From: Streptomyces achromogenes
Lineage (GTDB): Bacteria; Actinomycetota; Actinomycetes; Streptomycetales; Streptomycetaceae
Direction: 5' to 3'
Assembly: GCF_030816715.1 (NCBI RefSeq)
Contig: NZ_JAUSYH010000001.1
Span: 1,984,001-2,048,000, forward strand
DNA length: 64,000 nt
Numbering within the stretch: position 1 is the stretch's first letter; each line of letters opens with the position of its first letter. Under the pieces are notes generated by a model, which saw nothing but the letters and a program-made list of their open reading frames with translations, was not told where the DNA came from and ran no database searches. Below are positions 15,127 to 22,986 of this stretch, one piece after another. The translations under genes and the position numbers were made by a program.

Positions 15127-15835
15127 CGTCGCGTCCGTTCGAACGGCCGACCCAGGCGTCGACGTCGTAGCCGCGGTCCTCCCAGTAGCCGGGCTTCACC
15201 TTCTCGGTGACGGTGATGCCGGAGAGCCACTTGGCGGACTTGTAGAAGTACATCGGCGCCACGTAGAGACGGACGGGGCCGCCGTGGTCGTGACCGAGGT
15301 CCTTGTCCTGCATGCGCAGGGCGACCAGGACGTCGGCGCGGCGGGCCTGGTCCAGGGTGAGGCTCTCGCTGTACGCGCCGTCGAAGCAGGTGAAGCGGAC
15401 CGCGCCGGCCTTCGCCCGCACACCGGCCGCGTCGAGGAGGGCGGAGAGCCGCACGCCCTCGAACGCGGTGCCGGGGACCCGCCAGCCGGTGACGCACTGC
15501 ACGTCCTTGACCATCCTGGTCTGCGGCATGGCCTTCAGCTGGGCCAGGGTGTAGCTGACCGGGTGGTCGACCAGGCCGTCCACGGTGAGCCGGTAGTTCG
15601 AGGCGTCCTTGTGCGGGACGGACGAGGTCACCGAGTAGTAGCGGAAGCCGCCTCCGTTGGGGAGCAGCCCGGTCAGGCCCGTGGGGTCCTTGTCCGCGGC
15701 GCTCCCGAGGAAGGCCTCGAGACCGCGCTGGAGCGGGGGTGCGGCGACGACCCCCAGGGCGCCGAGGGCGAGGGTGCCGAGGAACACCCGGCGGCCGACG
15801 GGGGCGCCGCGTTCCTCGGACGGTTCGGGATTCAC
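15110..15835 (-). CDS. Exported molybdopterin-dependent oxidoreductase (sulfite oxidase fold, MsrP/YedY-like)
   Basis: 241 residues from a GTG at 15835. The N-terminus has a twin-arginine-like motif (GRRVFLGTLALGALG), so export by Tat with the cofactor already in place is likely. The core is the oxidoreductase molybdopterin-binding domain: YRLTVDGLVDHP, the cysteine in DVQCVTGWRV as molybdenum ligand, and HDHGGPVRL. It is followed by the cytochrome b gene. Substrate is unknown; the family includes methionine sulfoxide reductases and sulfite dehydrogenases. No RBS is evident before the GTG. Confidence 0.87.
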   Translation of the reverse strand: MNPEPSEERGAPVGRRVFLGTLALGALGVVAAPPLQRGLEAFLGSAADKDPTGLTGLLPNGGGFRYYSVTSSVPHKDASNYRLTVDGLVDHPVSYTLAQLKAMPQTRMVKDVQCVTGWRVPGTAFEGVRLSALLDAAGVRAKAGAVRFTCFDGAYSESLTLDQARRADVLVALRMQDKDLGHDHGGPVRLYVAPMYFYKSAKWLSGITVTEKVKPGYWEDRGYDVDAWVGRSNGRDDEPTS

Positions 15836-16202
15836 CCGTCCATTCGAACACTCGCGGGCGGTCCGGACCAGGTTTCCCCGGCAGCCGTCAGACTTCCGTC
15901 ATCACTTCTTGCCTTTCCGGGCCGCGCGGGAGGGGACCCCGCCGAATCCCGTGTGGCGTGCGCCATGGCGCGGCCCGGCCGGAGCCCACACCATGGCCGT
16001 AGGGGCGCCCCACGCCCCGGCTTCGGCCGCGGGCCCCGCGACCGAGTCAGCCGCCCGGTTCGGGGTACTCCCGCAACCATCGCCCCGGGCGGGCCCGCGG
16101 CGGACGCCTCGGGCACTCCCAGGGTGCCGAGGGCGCCGGGGCGCTACAGTCGGCCACTACGCACCCCGTCCGTGGCCCGACCGGATGATCGAGGTACGCA
16201 GC
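15836..16202. other. Intergenic region between divergent genes
   Basis: 367 bp with no gene that I can support. TACAGT at 16145-16150 could be a -10 for the downstream membrane protein, which would give a leader of about 45 nt with an RBS, but no -35 is clear. Confidence 0.35.
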
Positions 16203-17096
16203 GTGTCGGTTCTGGTTCTGGTTCTCGCCGTGAGCGCCGCCTGCTGTCTGGGCTTCGGGTTCGTGCTCCAGCAGAACGCGGCCCAGCGGGCGCCGCTCGG
16301 CGACTTCCTCTCGCCGCGGCTGCTGTTCGACCTGATGAAGGTGCCGCGCTGGCTGGGCGGCCTCGGCCTCATGGTGGCCGGGATGGCCCTGGGCGCGATC
16401 GCGCTCGGCCAGGGCGAGATCTCCCTGGTGGAGCCGCTGCTCGCGACCAACCTGCTCTTCGCCCTCGCGCTCTCCCGGCACCAGACGAAACAGTCGCTGG
16501 GCCGCCAGGGCTGGGCGGGGCTCGTCCTGCTCGCGGGCGGGGTGACCGTCTTCATCGTGGCGGGCGAGCCGCGCGGCGGCAGCGCGGTCACGGATCCGCT
16601 GCGGCACTGGACGATCATCGGCGCGATGATCGGACTGGCGCTGCTGCTCACCACCTACGCCAAGCGCTCCCGGCTGAGCGCGGGCCCGGTGCTGCTGGCC
16701 CTCGCCGCAGGTCTGCTGTACGGCGTGCAGGACGCGCTGACCCGGGTCAGCGGACAGCACTTCTCGGCCGGCGGTCTCGGCGAGCTGATGACCGGCTGGG
16801 AGCCGTACGCGGTGCTCGCGCTCGGCGTGACCGGCCTGGTGCTGGTGCAGAGCGCCTTCGAGACGGCGCCGCTGCGGATGTCGCTGCCCGCGCTGACGGC
16901 GGCACAGCCGCTCGCCGGGATCGTCTGCGGCGTCGGCTTCCTGGGCGACCGGTTGCACGCCGACACCGCCGCGCTGGCCTGGGAGGCGACGGGGCTGGCG
17001 GCGATCGTCGCGGGCATCGTGCTGCTCGGGCTGCACCCGGCGATGCCCCGGGGCGGAGCCCCTCGTGAGAGGGTGCCGGATTTCCAGCCGCAGTAG
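16203..17096 (+). CDS. DMT-type integral membrane protein
   Basis: 297 residues from the GTG at 16203, chosen because GAGG lies 8 nt upstream; an in-frame ATG at 16185 has no RBS. About ten hydrophobic helices are spread evenly over the protein, with the first (VLVLVLAVSAACCLGFGFVL) right at the start, and a repeat of two five-helix halves as in the drug/metabolite transporter superfamily. QGEISLVEPLLATNLLFAL and PLRMSLPALTAAQPLAGI are the matching positions in each half. Substrate is unknown. The gene is alone between a divergent neighbour and the repeat tract before the Nudix gene. Confidence 0.75.
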   Translation: MSVLVLVLAVSAACCLGFGFVLQQNAAQRAPLGDFLSPRLLFDLMKVPRWLGGLGLMVAGMALGAIALGQGEISLVEPLLATNLLFALALSRHQTKQSLGRQGWAGLVLLAGGVTVFIVAGEPRGGSAVTDPLRHWTIIGAMIGLALLLTTYAKRSRLSAGPVLLALAAGLLYGVQDALTRVSGQHFSAGGLGELMTGWEPYAVLALGVTGLVLVQSAFETAPLRMSLPALTAAQPLAGIVCGVGFLGDRLHADTAALAWEATGLAAIVAGIVLLGLHPAMPRGGAPRERVPDFQPQ

Positions 17097-17217
17097 TTTC
17101 CAGCCGCGGCAGGGCGGTCCTGGTCCTCCCGGCCGCAAGGACGGAGCTGCCCGGGCGGGAGCGGTTCGCACGGGGGCTGCCTGCTTGGGGCTGCCTGCAC
17201 GGTGCTGCATGAAATGT

Positions 17218-17316
17218 GCTGCTCGGACGGGGCTGCTCGGACGGGGCTGCTTGGACGGGGCTGTTCGGACGGGGCTGCTTGGACGGGGCTGTTCGGACGG
17301 GGCTGCTTGGATGGGG
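17218..17316 (+). repeat. 14-bp tandem repeat tract, seven copies
   Basis: The unit GGACGGGGCTGYTY recurs at exact 14-bp steps (GGAC at 17225, 17239, 17253, 17267, 17281, 17295; a last GGAT at 17309), differing only at two C/T positions that partly alternate between CTT and TTC. It runs up to the Nudix start codon at 17319, so the RBS region of that gene lies within the last copy. Degenerate related units extend upstream to about 17165. It probably arose by slippage. Confidence 0.9.
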
Positions 17317-17318
17317 CG

Positions 17319-17834
17319 ATGAGCGCTGCTGACGAAATCCTCGACATCGTGGACGAGAACGACCGGGTCATCGGCCGGCGCCCGCGTGGGCAGGTGTACG
17401 CCGAAGGCCTGCGTCACCGCTGTGTCTTCGTCCAGGTCAGGGACGCCGAGGGGCGGATCTTCGTCCACCGCAGGACGGCGTCCAAGCTGGTGTTCCCCTC
17501 CCTGTACGACATGTTCGTCGGCGGGGTGGTCGGCGCGGGCGAGGCCTACGACGAGGCCGCGCTGCGCGAGGCGGAGGAGGAGCTGGGGGTGAGGGGGCTG
17601 CCCCGACCGGAGTACCTGTTCACGTTTCTCTACGAGGACGGCGCGGCCGGGAGCTGGTGGTCGGCCGTGTACGAGGTCCGCTGCGAGCTGCCGGTGACCC
17701 CGCAGACGGAGGAGGTGGCCTGGCACGACTTCCTGCCCGAGGAGGAGGTCGAACGGCGCCTGTCCGTCTGGGAGTGGGTGCCGGACGGGCTGGCGGCGTA
17801 CGAGCGGCTCCGGGCGCACCGGGCCACGGCATGA
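17319..17834 (+). CDS. Nudix hydrolase (YfcD-like)
   Basis: 171 residues. The Nudix box is complete: GVVGAGEAYDEAALREAEEELG fits GX5EX7REUXEEXGU, with the metal-binding REAEEE helix. The start MSAADEILDIVDENDRVIGR and the domain RHRCVFVQV resemble the YfcD/isopentenyl-diphosphate isomerase-like Nudix group. The ATG at 17319 is preceded by GGATGGGG from the last copy of the 14-bp repeat, which would act as a weak RBS. An in-frame ATG at 17202 would translate the repeats, but that stretch does not look like protein. It hydrolyses a nucleoside diphosphate-linked compound; substrate not known. Confidence 0.88.
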   Translation: MSAADEILDIVDENDRVIGRRPRGQVYAEGLRHRCVFVQVRDAEGRIFVHRRTASKLVFPSLYDMFVGGVVGAGEAYDEAALREAEEELGVRGLPRPEYLFTFLYEDGAAGSWWSAVYEVRCELPVTPQTEEVAWHDFLPEEEVERRLSVWEWVPDGLAAYERLRAHRATA

Positions 17835-17866
17835 GCCGCGCCGACGGGGCCCCGCGCGGCGACGGG

Positions 17867-17872
17867 TAGGGT
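17867..17872 (+). promoter_or_regulatory. -10 element of a leaderless promoter
   Basis: TAGGGT is followed by 7 nt and the GTG at 17880. Confidence 0.5.
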
Positions 17873-17879
17873 CCTGCGG

Positions 17880-18272
17880 GTGATCGAGTTCGTACGGAAC
17901 GTCCGGTTGTGGTTCGCCCCCGAACAGGTCAAGGAGGAGGGCAGCACGCCCGACTACCGGTTCTCGCTGGCGAACGAGCGCACGTTCCTGGCCTGGCTGC
18001 GCACCGCGCTCGCGCTGATCGGCGGGGGGTTCGCGGTGGACCAGTTCCTGCCGGACCTGCGCTGGGGCTGGCGGGTGGGGCTGGCGCTCGCGCTGCTCGC
18101 GGCGGGCGTGCTGTGCTCCCTGCGGGCGGTGAACCACTGGGTGCGCTGCGAGCGGGCGATGCGCCGGGGCGAGGACCTGCCGTCCTCCCGTTTCCCGGCG
18201 CTGCTGGGCGTCGTGGTCGCGGTGGTGGCCCTGGCGATGGTGCTGGTGGTGCTGGTGGGGTGGGAGGGATGA
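17880..18272 (+). CDS. YidH/DUF202 family membrane protein
   Basis: 130 residues from a GTG without RBS but with TAGGGT 7 nt upstream. The DUF202 signature (YRFSLANERTFLAWLRTALALIGGGFAV, about 23-51) is followed by three hydrophobic helices (about 38-56, 63-82, 104-126). It is a small inner-membrane protein of unknown function. It overlaps the next gene, also DUF202, by 4 bp (ATGA), so the pair is probably co-translated and may form a hetero-oligomer. Confidence 0.88.
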   Translation: MIEFVRNVRLWFAPEQVKEEGSTPDYRFSLANERTFLAWLRTALALIGGGFAVDQFLPDLRWGWRVGLALALLAAGVLCSLRAVNHWVRCERAMRRGEDLPSSRFPALLGVVVAVVALAMVLVVLVGWEG

Positions 18273-18592
18273 GCGCAGGCCCGGTGCCGGAGCGGGACCC
18301 CGGTCTCCAGCCCGAGCGGACCCGGCTCGCCTGGCGGCGTACGACGCTGGCGAGCACCGTCTCGGCCGTGCTGGCCCTGAAGGCCTCGCTGCACGACGGT
18401 CCGTCGGCGTTCGGGGTCGTGGCGGGCACGCTGTGCTGCGCCCTGTGGCTCGCCTTCCTGCTGCTCGCCCACCGGCGCATCCACGCCCTCGCCGCCACGC
18501 CGAGCCCGGCGGCCCTCACCGCCCGTCACGCCACGGCGGCCGTCGCCTGCGCCGTGGCGACGGCGGTGTGCGCCGTCGTCCTCGTGGTCTGA
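18269..18592 (+). CDS. DUF202 family membrane protein
   Basis: 107 residues, starting at the ATG that overlaps the TGA of the gene before. The motif GLQPERTRLAWRRTTLASTV is the DUF202 signature in shorter form, and three hydrophobic helices follow (about 28-45, 48-68, 88-107). In many actinobacteria the two DUF202 genes occur as such a pair. Function unknown. The next gene converges from the other strand 82 bp on. Confidence 0.85.
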   Translation: MSAGPVPERDPGLQPERTRLAWRRTTLASTVSAVLALKASLHDGPSAFGVVAGTLCCALWLAFLLLAHRRIHALAATPSPAALTARHATAAVACAVATAVCAVVLVV

Positions 18593-18674
18593 CCCGCCCG
18601 CCGACGGGGGCTCCCCCGCCCACGCGCCGCTCCCCGCCCACGCGCCTCCCGCCCACGCCCTCCCGGCCCGGCCC

Positions 18675-19712
18675 CTACGCGCCGTCCCCAGCCGCTTCCT
18701 CCGCCGCCTCCGCGCCTTCCGCTCCCTCCGCGCCTTCCGCTCCCTTCGCGTCGTCCGCGTCCTTCACGTCGTCCGCTTCCTCCGCCCAGTCCACCGTGAC
18801 GACGATCTTGCCGCGGGTACGGCCCTCCTCGCTCAGACGGTGGGCCTGCGCGGCCTGCTCGAGCGGGAACGTCTTGGAGACGTGCACGGAGACGACGCCC
18901 TGTTCGGCCAGTTCCGCCAGGCGGGTGAGGTCCCCGGCGTCGGGGCGGACCCAGCAGTAGCGGCCGCCGTAGCCGACGACGTCCCCGTCGGCGATCGACG
19001 CCAGGCGTCCGTCCGGGACCAGCAGGTTGGCGGAGACCTTCAGCGTCTCGCCGCCGACCGTGTCGAAGGCCGCGTCCACGCCTTCCGGGGCCAGCCCGCG
19101 CACCCGTTCCGCCAGCCCGTCGCCGTTGGTCACCGGCTCGCCGCCCAGCGAGCGCACGAAGTCGTGGTTGGCCTCGCTCGCCGTGCCGATCACCCGGGCG
19201 CCCAGGTGACGCGCGAGCTGCACGGCGATCGAACCGACGCCGCCCGCCGCCGCGTGGACGAGGACGGTCTCGCCGCGCCTGACCCGGAGCGCCCCGGTCA
19301 GCACCTGGTAGGCGGTGAGCCCGGTGAGCGGCAGGCCCGCGGCCTCCTCCCAGGTGAGGTTGCGCGGCTTGCGGGCGAGGGTGCGCACGGGAGCGGCGAC
19401 GTACTCGGCGAAGGTGCCGCGGGAGAGGAAGTCCTCGCGGACGTAGCCGATGACCTCGTCGCCGACCGCGTACTCCGGGACGGACGCACCGAGCTGGACG
19501 ACGACCCCCGAGACGTCCCAGCCGGGGATCACCGGGAAGACGGCGTCCAGCATCCCGTCCAGGTATCCCTCCCGGGCCTTCCAGTCGACGGGGTTCACAG
19601 CCGCCGCGCGGACCTTCACCAGCACCGCGTCGGGGCCGATCCTGGGGTCGCGCACCTCCCCGTACACGAGCGTCTCGGGGCCGCCGTAGCCTGCGTAACT
19701 GATCGCCTTCAT
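18675..19712 (-). CDS. Zinc-free MDR oxidoreductase, NADPH:quinone reductase-like
   Basis: 345 residues from the ATG at 19712 with GGAGGG upstream. The GroES-like half (MKAISYAGYGGPETLVYGEV) and the nucleotide-binding half with the AAAGGVGSIAVQLARHLGA motif place it in the quinone-oxidoreductase branch of medium-chain dehydrogenases. Zinc ligands are absent. The last ~35 residues are an odd tail of short Asp/Ala/Lys and GAE repeats (AKGAEGAEGAEGAEAAEE) after the normal family end at VVTVDW, encoded by a slippage-prone CCTCCGCGCCTTCCG-type tract. It probably reduces quinones or enones with NADPH. Confidence 0.87.
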   Translation of the reverse strand: MKAISYAGYGGPETLVYGEVRDPRIGPDAVLVKVRAAAVNPVDWKAREGYLDGMLDAVFPVIPGWDVSGVVVQLGASVPEYAVGDEVIGYVREDFLSRGTFAEYVAAPVRTLARKPRNLTWEEAAGLPLTGLTAYQVLTGALRVRRGETVLVHAAAGGVGSIAVQLARHLGARVIGTASEANHDFVRSLGGEPVTNGDGLAERVRGLAPEGVDAAFDTVGGETLKVSANLLVPDGRLASIADGDVVGYGGRYCWVRPDAGDLTRLAELAEQGVVSVHVSKTFPLEQAAQAHRLSEEGRTRGKIVVTVDWAEEADDVKDADDAKGAEGAEGAEGAEAAEEAAGDGA

Positions 19713-19876
19713 GGGTCCGACCCTCCGGGGTCCCCGGACGCCACGCAAGCCGGATCACCCGATATGCGACCGCGGCGGCCCGTAGCTCGGGGAACGCCGG
19801 AACGGCGGAACGGCCGGGAGGGCAACGGCCCGAACGGCCGGGAGGGGAACAGCCCGCGCGGGCCGAAAAAGGGTCT

Positions 19877-19915
19877 GCCGACGGCTCCCCGGGTTCTGTC
19901 CGGGGAGCCGTCGGC
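19877..19915. terminator. Strong stem-loop between divergent genes
   Basis: A 16-bp perfect stem (GCCGACGGCTCCCCGG with its complement) closes a 7-nt loop. It looks like a terminator, yet both flanking genes read away from it. It may insulate the two promoters or be left from a lost gene. Confidence 0.65.
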
Positions 19916-19957
19916 CTATCGTGGCCCCGATCACGTTGGGCATCACCCCTGGACTCC

Positions 19958-19975
19958 ATACCGACCGGTCGGCAT
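19958..19975. promoter_or_regulatory. TetR-type operator upstream of the acyl-CoA catabolic operon
   Basis: ATACCGACCGGTCGGCAT is an almost perfect 18-bp palindrome with core CCGACCGGTCGG, 46 bp before the ATG at 20022. A similar site (13 of 18 identical) lies at 25486-25503 in front of the other half of the cluster, so both are likely bound by the TetR protein encoded between them. Confidence 0.6.
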
Positions 19976-20021
19976 CATGGGGCGAGCCCCTGTTCACCCG
20001 TCCCGTCCGTAGGAGCGACGC

Positions 20022-21044
20022 ATGAGCCCCGACCACCCGCCCGGACTCGACCTCGACCGGCTGCGCGCCCTGCTGGAGCGCGAGCGTCCCGGTCTGGTCC
20101 ACGGCCCCCTCACCGGACGGCTGATCGAAGGCGGACGGTCCAACCTCACCTACGCGGTCTCCGACGGCGAGGCTAAGTGGGTCGTGCGCCGGCCTCCGCT
20201 GGGGCACGTCCTGGCCACCGCGCACGACATGAAGCGTGAGCACCGGGTGATCAGCGCCCTGCACCCGACGAGCGTGCCGGTGCCCCGCCCGGTCCTGCTG
20301 TGCGAGGACGACGACGTGCTCGGGGCCCCGTTCTACGTCATGGAGTTCGTCGAGGGCACGCCCTACCGGACGGCCGACGAGCTCGCCCGGCTCGGCGAGC
20401 GGCGCACCCGGGACGCGGTGCTGTCGCTGGTGGACACCCTGGTGGAGCTGCACGCGGTGGACCCCGGCGAGGTCGGCCTGACCGACTTCGGCCGGCCCGA
20501 GGGCTTCCTGGACCGGCAGCTGCGCCGCTGGGGCAAGCAGCTGGACGCCTCCCGCAGCCGCGAGCTGACCGGGATCGACGAGCTGCACGCGGCGCTCGGC
20601 CGCGAGCTGCCGGCCTCCCCGGCCGCCGCCGTCGTGCACGGCGACTACCGGCTCGACAACGTCCTGATCGGCCCCGACGACACGATCCGCGCGATCCTCG
20701 ACTGGGAGATGTCGACCCTCGGCGACCCGCTGACCGACCTGGGGCTGCTGGTGATGTACAGCGTTCCGCTGACGCTGCCGAACTCCCCGATCTCCACGAC
20801 CGCCGCGGCGCCCGGTCATCCGTCGCCGGCCGAGCTGGTCGAGCGGTACGCGGCGGGCTCCGGGCGCGACGTCTCGGCGGTCTCCTGGTACACGGCCTTC
20901 GCCTGGTTCAAGCTCGCCGTGATCCTGGAGGGCATCCACTACCGCTACACACTCGGCCAGACGGTCGGGCGCGGCTTCGACCGCATCGGGGAGCTCGTCC
21001 CCGTCTTCATCGAGCACGGACTGACCACACTCCAGGAAGGCTGA
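20022..21044 (+). CDS. APH-family phosphotransferase (ACAD10/11-like kinase domain protein)
   Basis: 340 residues from an ATG with GGAG upstream. Kinase-like motifs: VHGDYRLDN with His206 and Asp208 as catalytic loop, then ILDWEMSTLGDPLTDLG with the metal-binding Asp (Brenner/DFG equivalent), as in aminoglycoside phosphotransferases. Proteins of this kind next to an acyl-CoA dehydrogenase correspond to the N-terminal domain of mammalian ACAD10/ACAD11, which phosphorylate 4-hydroxyacyl-CoAs so that the dehydrogenase can eliminate the phosphate. Its stop is 5 bp before the acyl-CoA dehydrogenase start, which supports such joint action. Confidence 0.85.
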   Translation: MSPDHPPGLDLDRLRALLERERPGLVHGPLTGRLIEGGRSNLTYAVSDGEAKWVVRRPPLGHVLATAHDMKREHRVISALHPTSVPVPRPVLLCEDDDVLGAPFYVMEFVEGTPYRTADELARLGERRTRDAVLSLVDTLVELHAVDPGEVGLTDFGRPEGFLDRQLRRWGKQLDASRSRELTGIDELHAALGRELPASPAAAVVHGDYRLDNVLIGPDDTIRAILDWEMSTLGDPLTDLGLLVMYSVPLTLPNSPISTTAAAPGHPSPAELVERYAAGSGRDVSAVSWYTAFAWFKLAVILEGIHYRYTLGQTVGRGFDRIGELVPVFIEHGLTTLQEG

Positions 21045-21049
21045 CCGGC

Positions 21050-22264
21050 ATGGACTTCGCGTTCGACGCACGCACCGAGGACCTCCGCGCCAGGCTGCTC
21101 GCCTTCATGGACGAGTACGTCTACCCGGCGGAGGCGGTGGCCGAGGAGCAGCGGGCGCTGCTGGCCTCGCCGTGGGACACCCCGGCCGTGGTGGAGGAGC
21201 TGAAGGCCGAGGCGCGCAGCCAGGGCCTGTGGAACCTCTTCCTGCCCGACGCCGAGCACGGCGCCGGGCTCACCAACCTGCAGTACGCGCCCCTCGCCGA
21301 GATCACCGGCCGCTCCCCCCAGCTGGCGCCGACGGCGCTGAACTGCGCCGCGCCGGACACCGGGAACATGGAGGTGCTCGCGCAGTTCGGCGACGAGCGG
21401 CAGAAGAAGCAGTGGCTCGAGCCGCTGCTGGCGGGCGAGATCCGTTCGGCGTTCGCGATGACCGAGCCGGAGGTGGCCTCCTCGGACGCCACCAACATCA
21501 CCACGCTCATCGAGCGGGACGGCGACGATTACGTCCTCACCGGTCGCAAGTGGTACATCTCCGGGGCGATGAACCCGGACTGCAAGATCTTCATCGTCAT
21601 GGGCAAGACGGACCCGGAAGGACCGGACATCCGGCGCCAGCAGTCCATGGTGCTGGTGCCGCGCGACACGCCCGGCGTCACCGTCCGGCGGGCCATGAAG
21701 GTGTTCGGGTACGAGGACCACTACCACGGCGGCCACGCCGAGGTGGTGTTCGACCACGCGCGCGTGCCCGTGACGAACCTGATCGGCGAGGAGGGCGGCG
21801 GCTTCGCCATCGCCCAGGCCCGCCTCGGCCCCGGCCGCATCCACCACTGCATGCGGCTGATCGGCATGGCGGAGCGGGCGATCGAGCTGATGTGCCGCCG
21901 GGCCGTCTCCCGTACGGCCTTCGGCAAGGCGCTGGGACAGCAGGGCGTCGTGCACAACTGGATCGCGGACGCGCGCGTAACGGTCGAGCAGCTGCGACTG
22001 CTGGTGCTCAAGACCGCCTGGATGATGGACACCGTCGGCAACCGGGGCGCCCACGCGGAGATCCAGGCCATCAAGATCGCCACCCCGCGCGCGGTCGTCG
22101 ACATCATCGACCGGGCGATCCAGCTGCACGGCGCGGGCGGCGTCAGCCAGGACTTCCCGCTGGCCGAGCTGTACGCCGGGGCGCGCACGCTGATGATCGC
22201 GGACGGGCCGGACGAGGTGCACCAACGGTCGCTGGCCCGGCGCGAGCTGAAGAAGTACCTCTAG
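21050..22264 (+). CDS. Acyl-CoA dehydrogenase (ACAD11-like)
   Basis: 404 residues from the ATG at 21050. FAD-binding motifs include FAMTEPEVASSDATNI and WYISGAMNPDCKIFIVMGK; the C-terminal helical domain has RTAFGKALGQQGVVHNWIAD and QLHGAGGVSQDFPLAELYAGARTL. It is in operon with the APH-like kinase, so degradation of hydroxylated fatty acids is the likely job. It oxidises an acyl-CoA to the 2-enoyl-CoA with electron transfer flavoprotein as acceptor. The catalytic base is not obvious at the usual C-terminal Glu position (MIADGPDEVHQ), as in the ACAD11 group. Confidence 0.88.
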   Translation: MDFAFDARTEDLRARLLAFMDEYVYPAEAVAEEQRALLASPWDTPAVVEELKAEARSQGLWNLFLPDAEHGAGLTNLQYAPLAEITGRSPQLAPTALNCAAPDTGNMEVLAQFGDERQKKQWLEPLLAGEIRSAFAMTEPEVASSDATNITTLIERDGDDYVLTGRKWYISGAMNPDCKIFIVMGKTDPEGPDIRRQQSMVLVPRDTPGVTVRRAMKVFGYEDHYHGGHAEVVFDHARVPVTNLIGEEGGGFAIAQARLGPGRIHHCMRLIGMAERAIELMCRRAVSRTAFGKALGQQGVVHNWIADARVTVEQLRLLVLKTAWMMDTVGNRGAHAEIQAIKIATPRAVVDIIDRAIQLHGAGGVSQDFPLAELYAGARTLMIADGPDEVHQRSLARRELKKYL

Positions 22265-22338
22265 AACCAGTGGCGCGGGTAAGGGGCGGTCGCCATGGAC
22301 GACCACCCCTTACCCGTCGGCCTGCCCGTCGGCTGGTC

Positions 22339-22941
22339 TCAGGGCCGCAGCGCCCGCAGCAGCAGGTCGGCCAAGTGGTCGGCGACCTCCTGTGCGCCCA
22401 TCGGGCCGTCCGGCCGGTACCAGGTCGACAGGTGGTGCACCGACCCGAAGTGGTAGTCCACGACCAGGTCGGCCGGGGTCGCCGTGGAGAAGACGCCGGA
22501 GGCCTGGCCCTCCTCGACGAGCGCCCGGAAGCGTTCGTGGTAGCGCCGGCGCTCGGCTCGCACCTGCTTGTTCTTCTCCGGGCTCAGGTGGTGCATCGAG
22601 CGGAAGAAGATCATCGCGTCGTCGAGGTTCTCGATGGTCGTGACGACGACGTCCGCCGCCGCGCCCCGCAGTCGCTTCTCGATCGGCTCGTCGGCGTTCG
22701 CGAAGGCGTCGAGCCGCTCCTGCTGGACGCGCAGCACGCGCGCGTACACCTCGTGCAGCAGGTCGTCCTTGGAGCCGAAGTAGTGGTAAAGGGCCCCCTT
22801 GGTGACGCCGGCCGCCTCGACGATCTCCTGCACCGAGGTGCGGTCGTAGCCCTGCTCGGCGAAGAGCCGGGTGGCGGCGGCGAGCAGTCGCTGCGGCACG
22901 GGGGTCCCGTCGCCGTCCGTGGTCCTGGGCACTGCCGCCAC
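22339..22941 (-). CDS. TetR family regulator of the acyl-CoA catabolic cluster
   Basis: 200 residues from a GTG at 22941 with AAGG upstream. The N-terminal helix-turn-helix covers about 15-65 (FAEQGYDRTSVQEIVEAAGVTKGALYHYFGSKDDL), typical of TetR. The ligand domain has FFRSMHHLSPEKNKQV and a C-terminal TetR_C type fold. It is last in a minus-strand series after the SDR and acyl-CoA ligase genes, 45 bp from the ligase stop. Matching palindromes stand before both arms of the cluster, so it probably represses them and itself until an acyl-CoA binds. Confidence 0.87.
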   Translation of the reverse strand: MAAVPRTTDGDGTPVPQRLLAAATRLFAEQGYDRTSVQEIVEAAGVTKGALYHYFGSKDDLLHEVYARVLRVQQERLDAFANADEPIEKRLRGAAADVVVTTIENLDDAMIFFRSMHHLSPEKNKQVRAERRRYHERFRALVEEGQASGVFSTATPADLVVDYHFGSVHHLSTWYRPDGPMGAQEVADHLADLLLRALRP

Positions 22942-22986
22942 CTGCCTTCCTCGATGCCTTGTCGGCGTGTCTCACCGGCTGTCGTG

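Larger units (their letters stand above)
19713..20021. other. Intergenic region between divergent oxidoreductase and acyl-CoA catabolic operon
   Basis: 309 bp. It contains a strong hairpin (19877-19915) and a TetR-type palindrome (19958-19975), given separately, and a run of near-repeats of CGGAACGGCCGGGAG at about 19797-19850. No gene is seen. Confidence 0.6.

Noticed and set aside
17202..17318. N-terminal extension of the Nudix protein through the 14-bp repeats
   Set aside because: The peptide is a mere translation of the repeat and the conserved domain starts at MSAADE; the first ATG has no better RBS.
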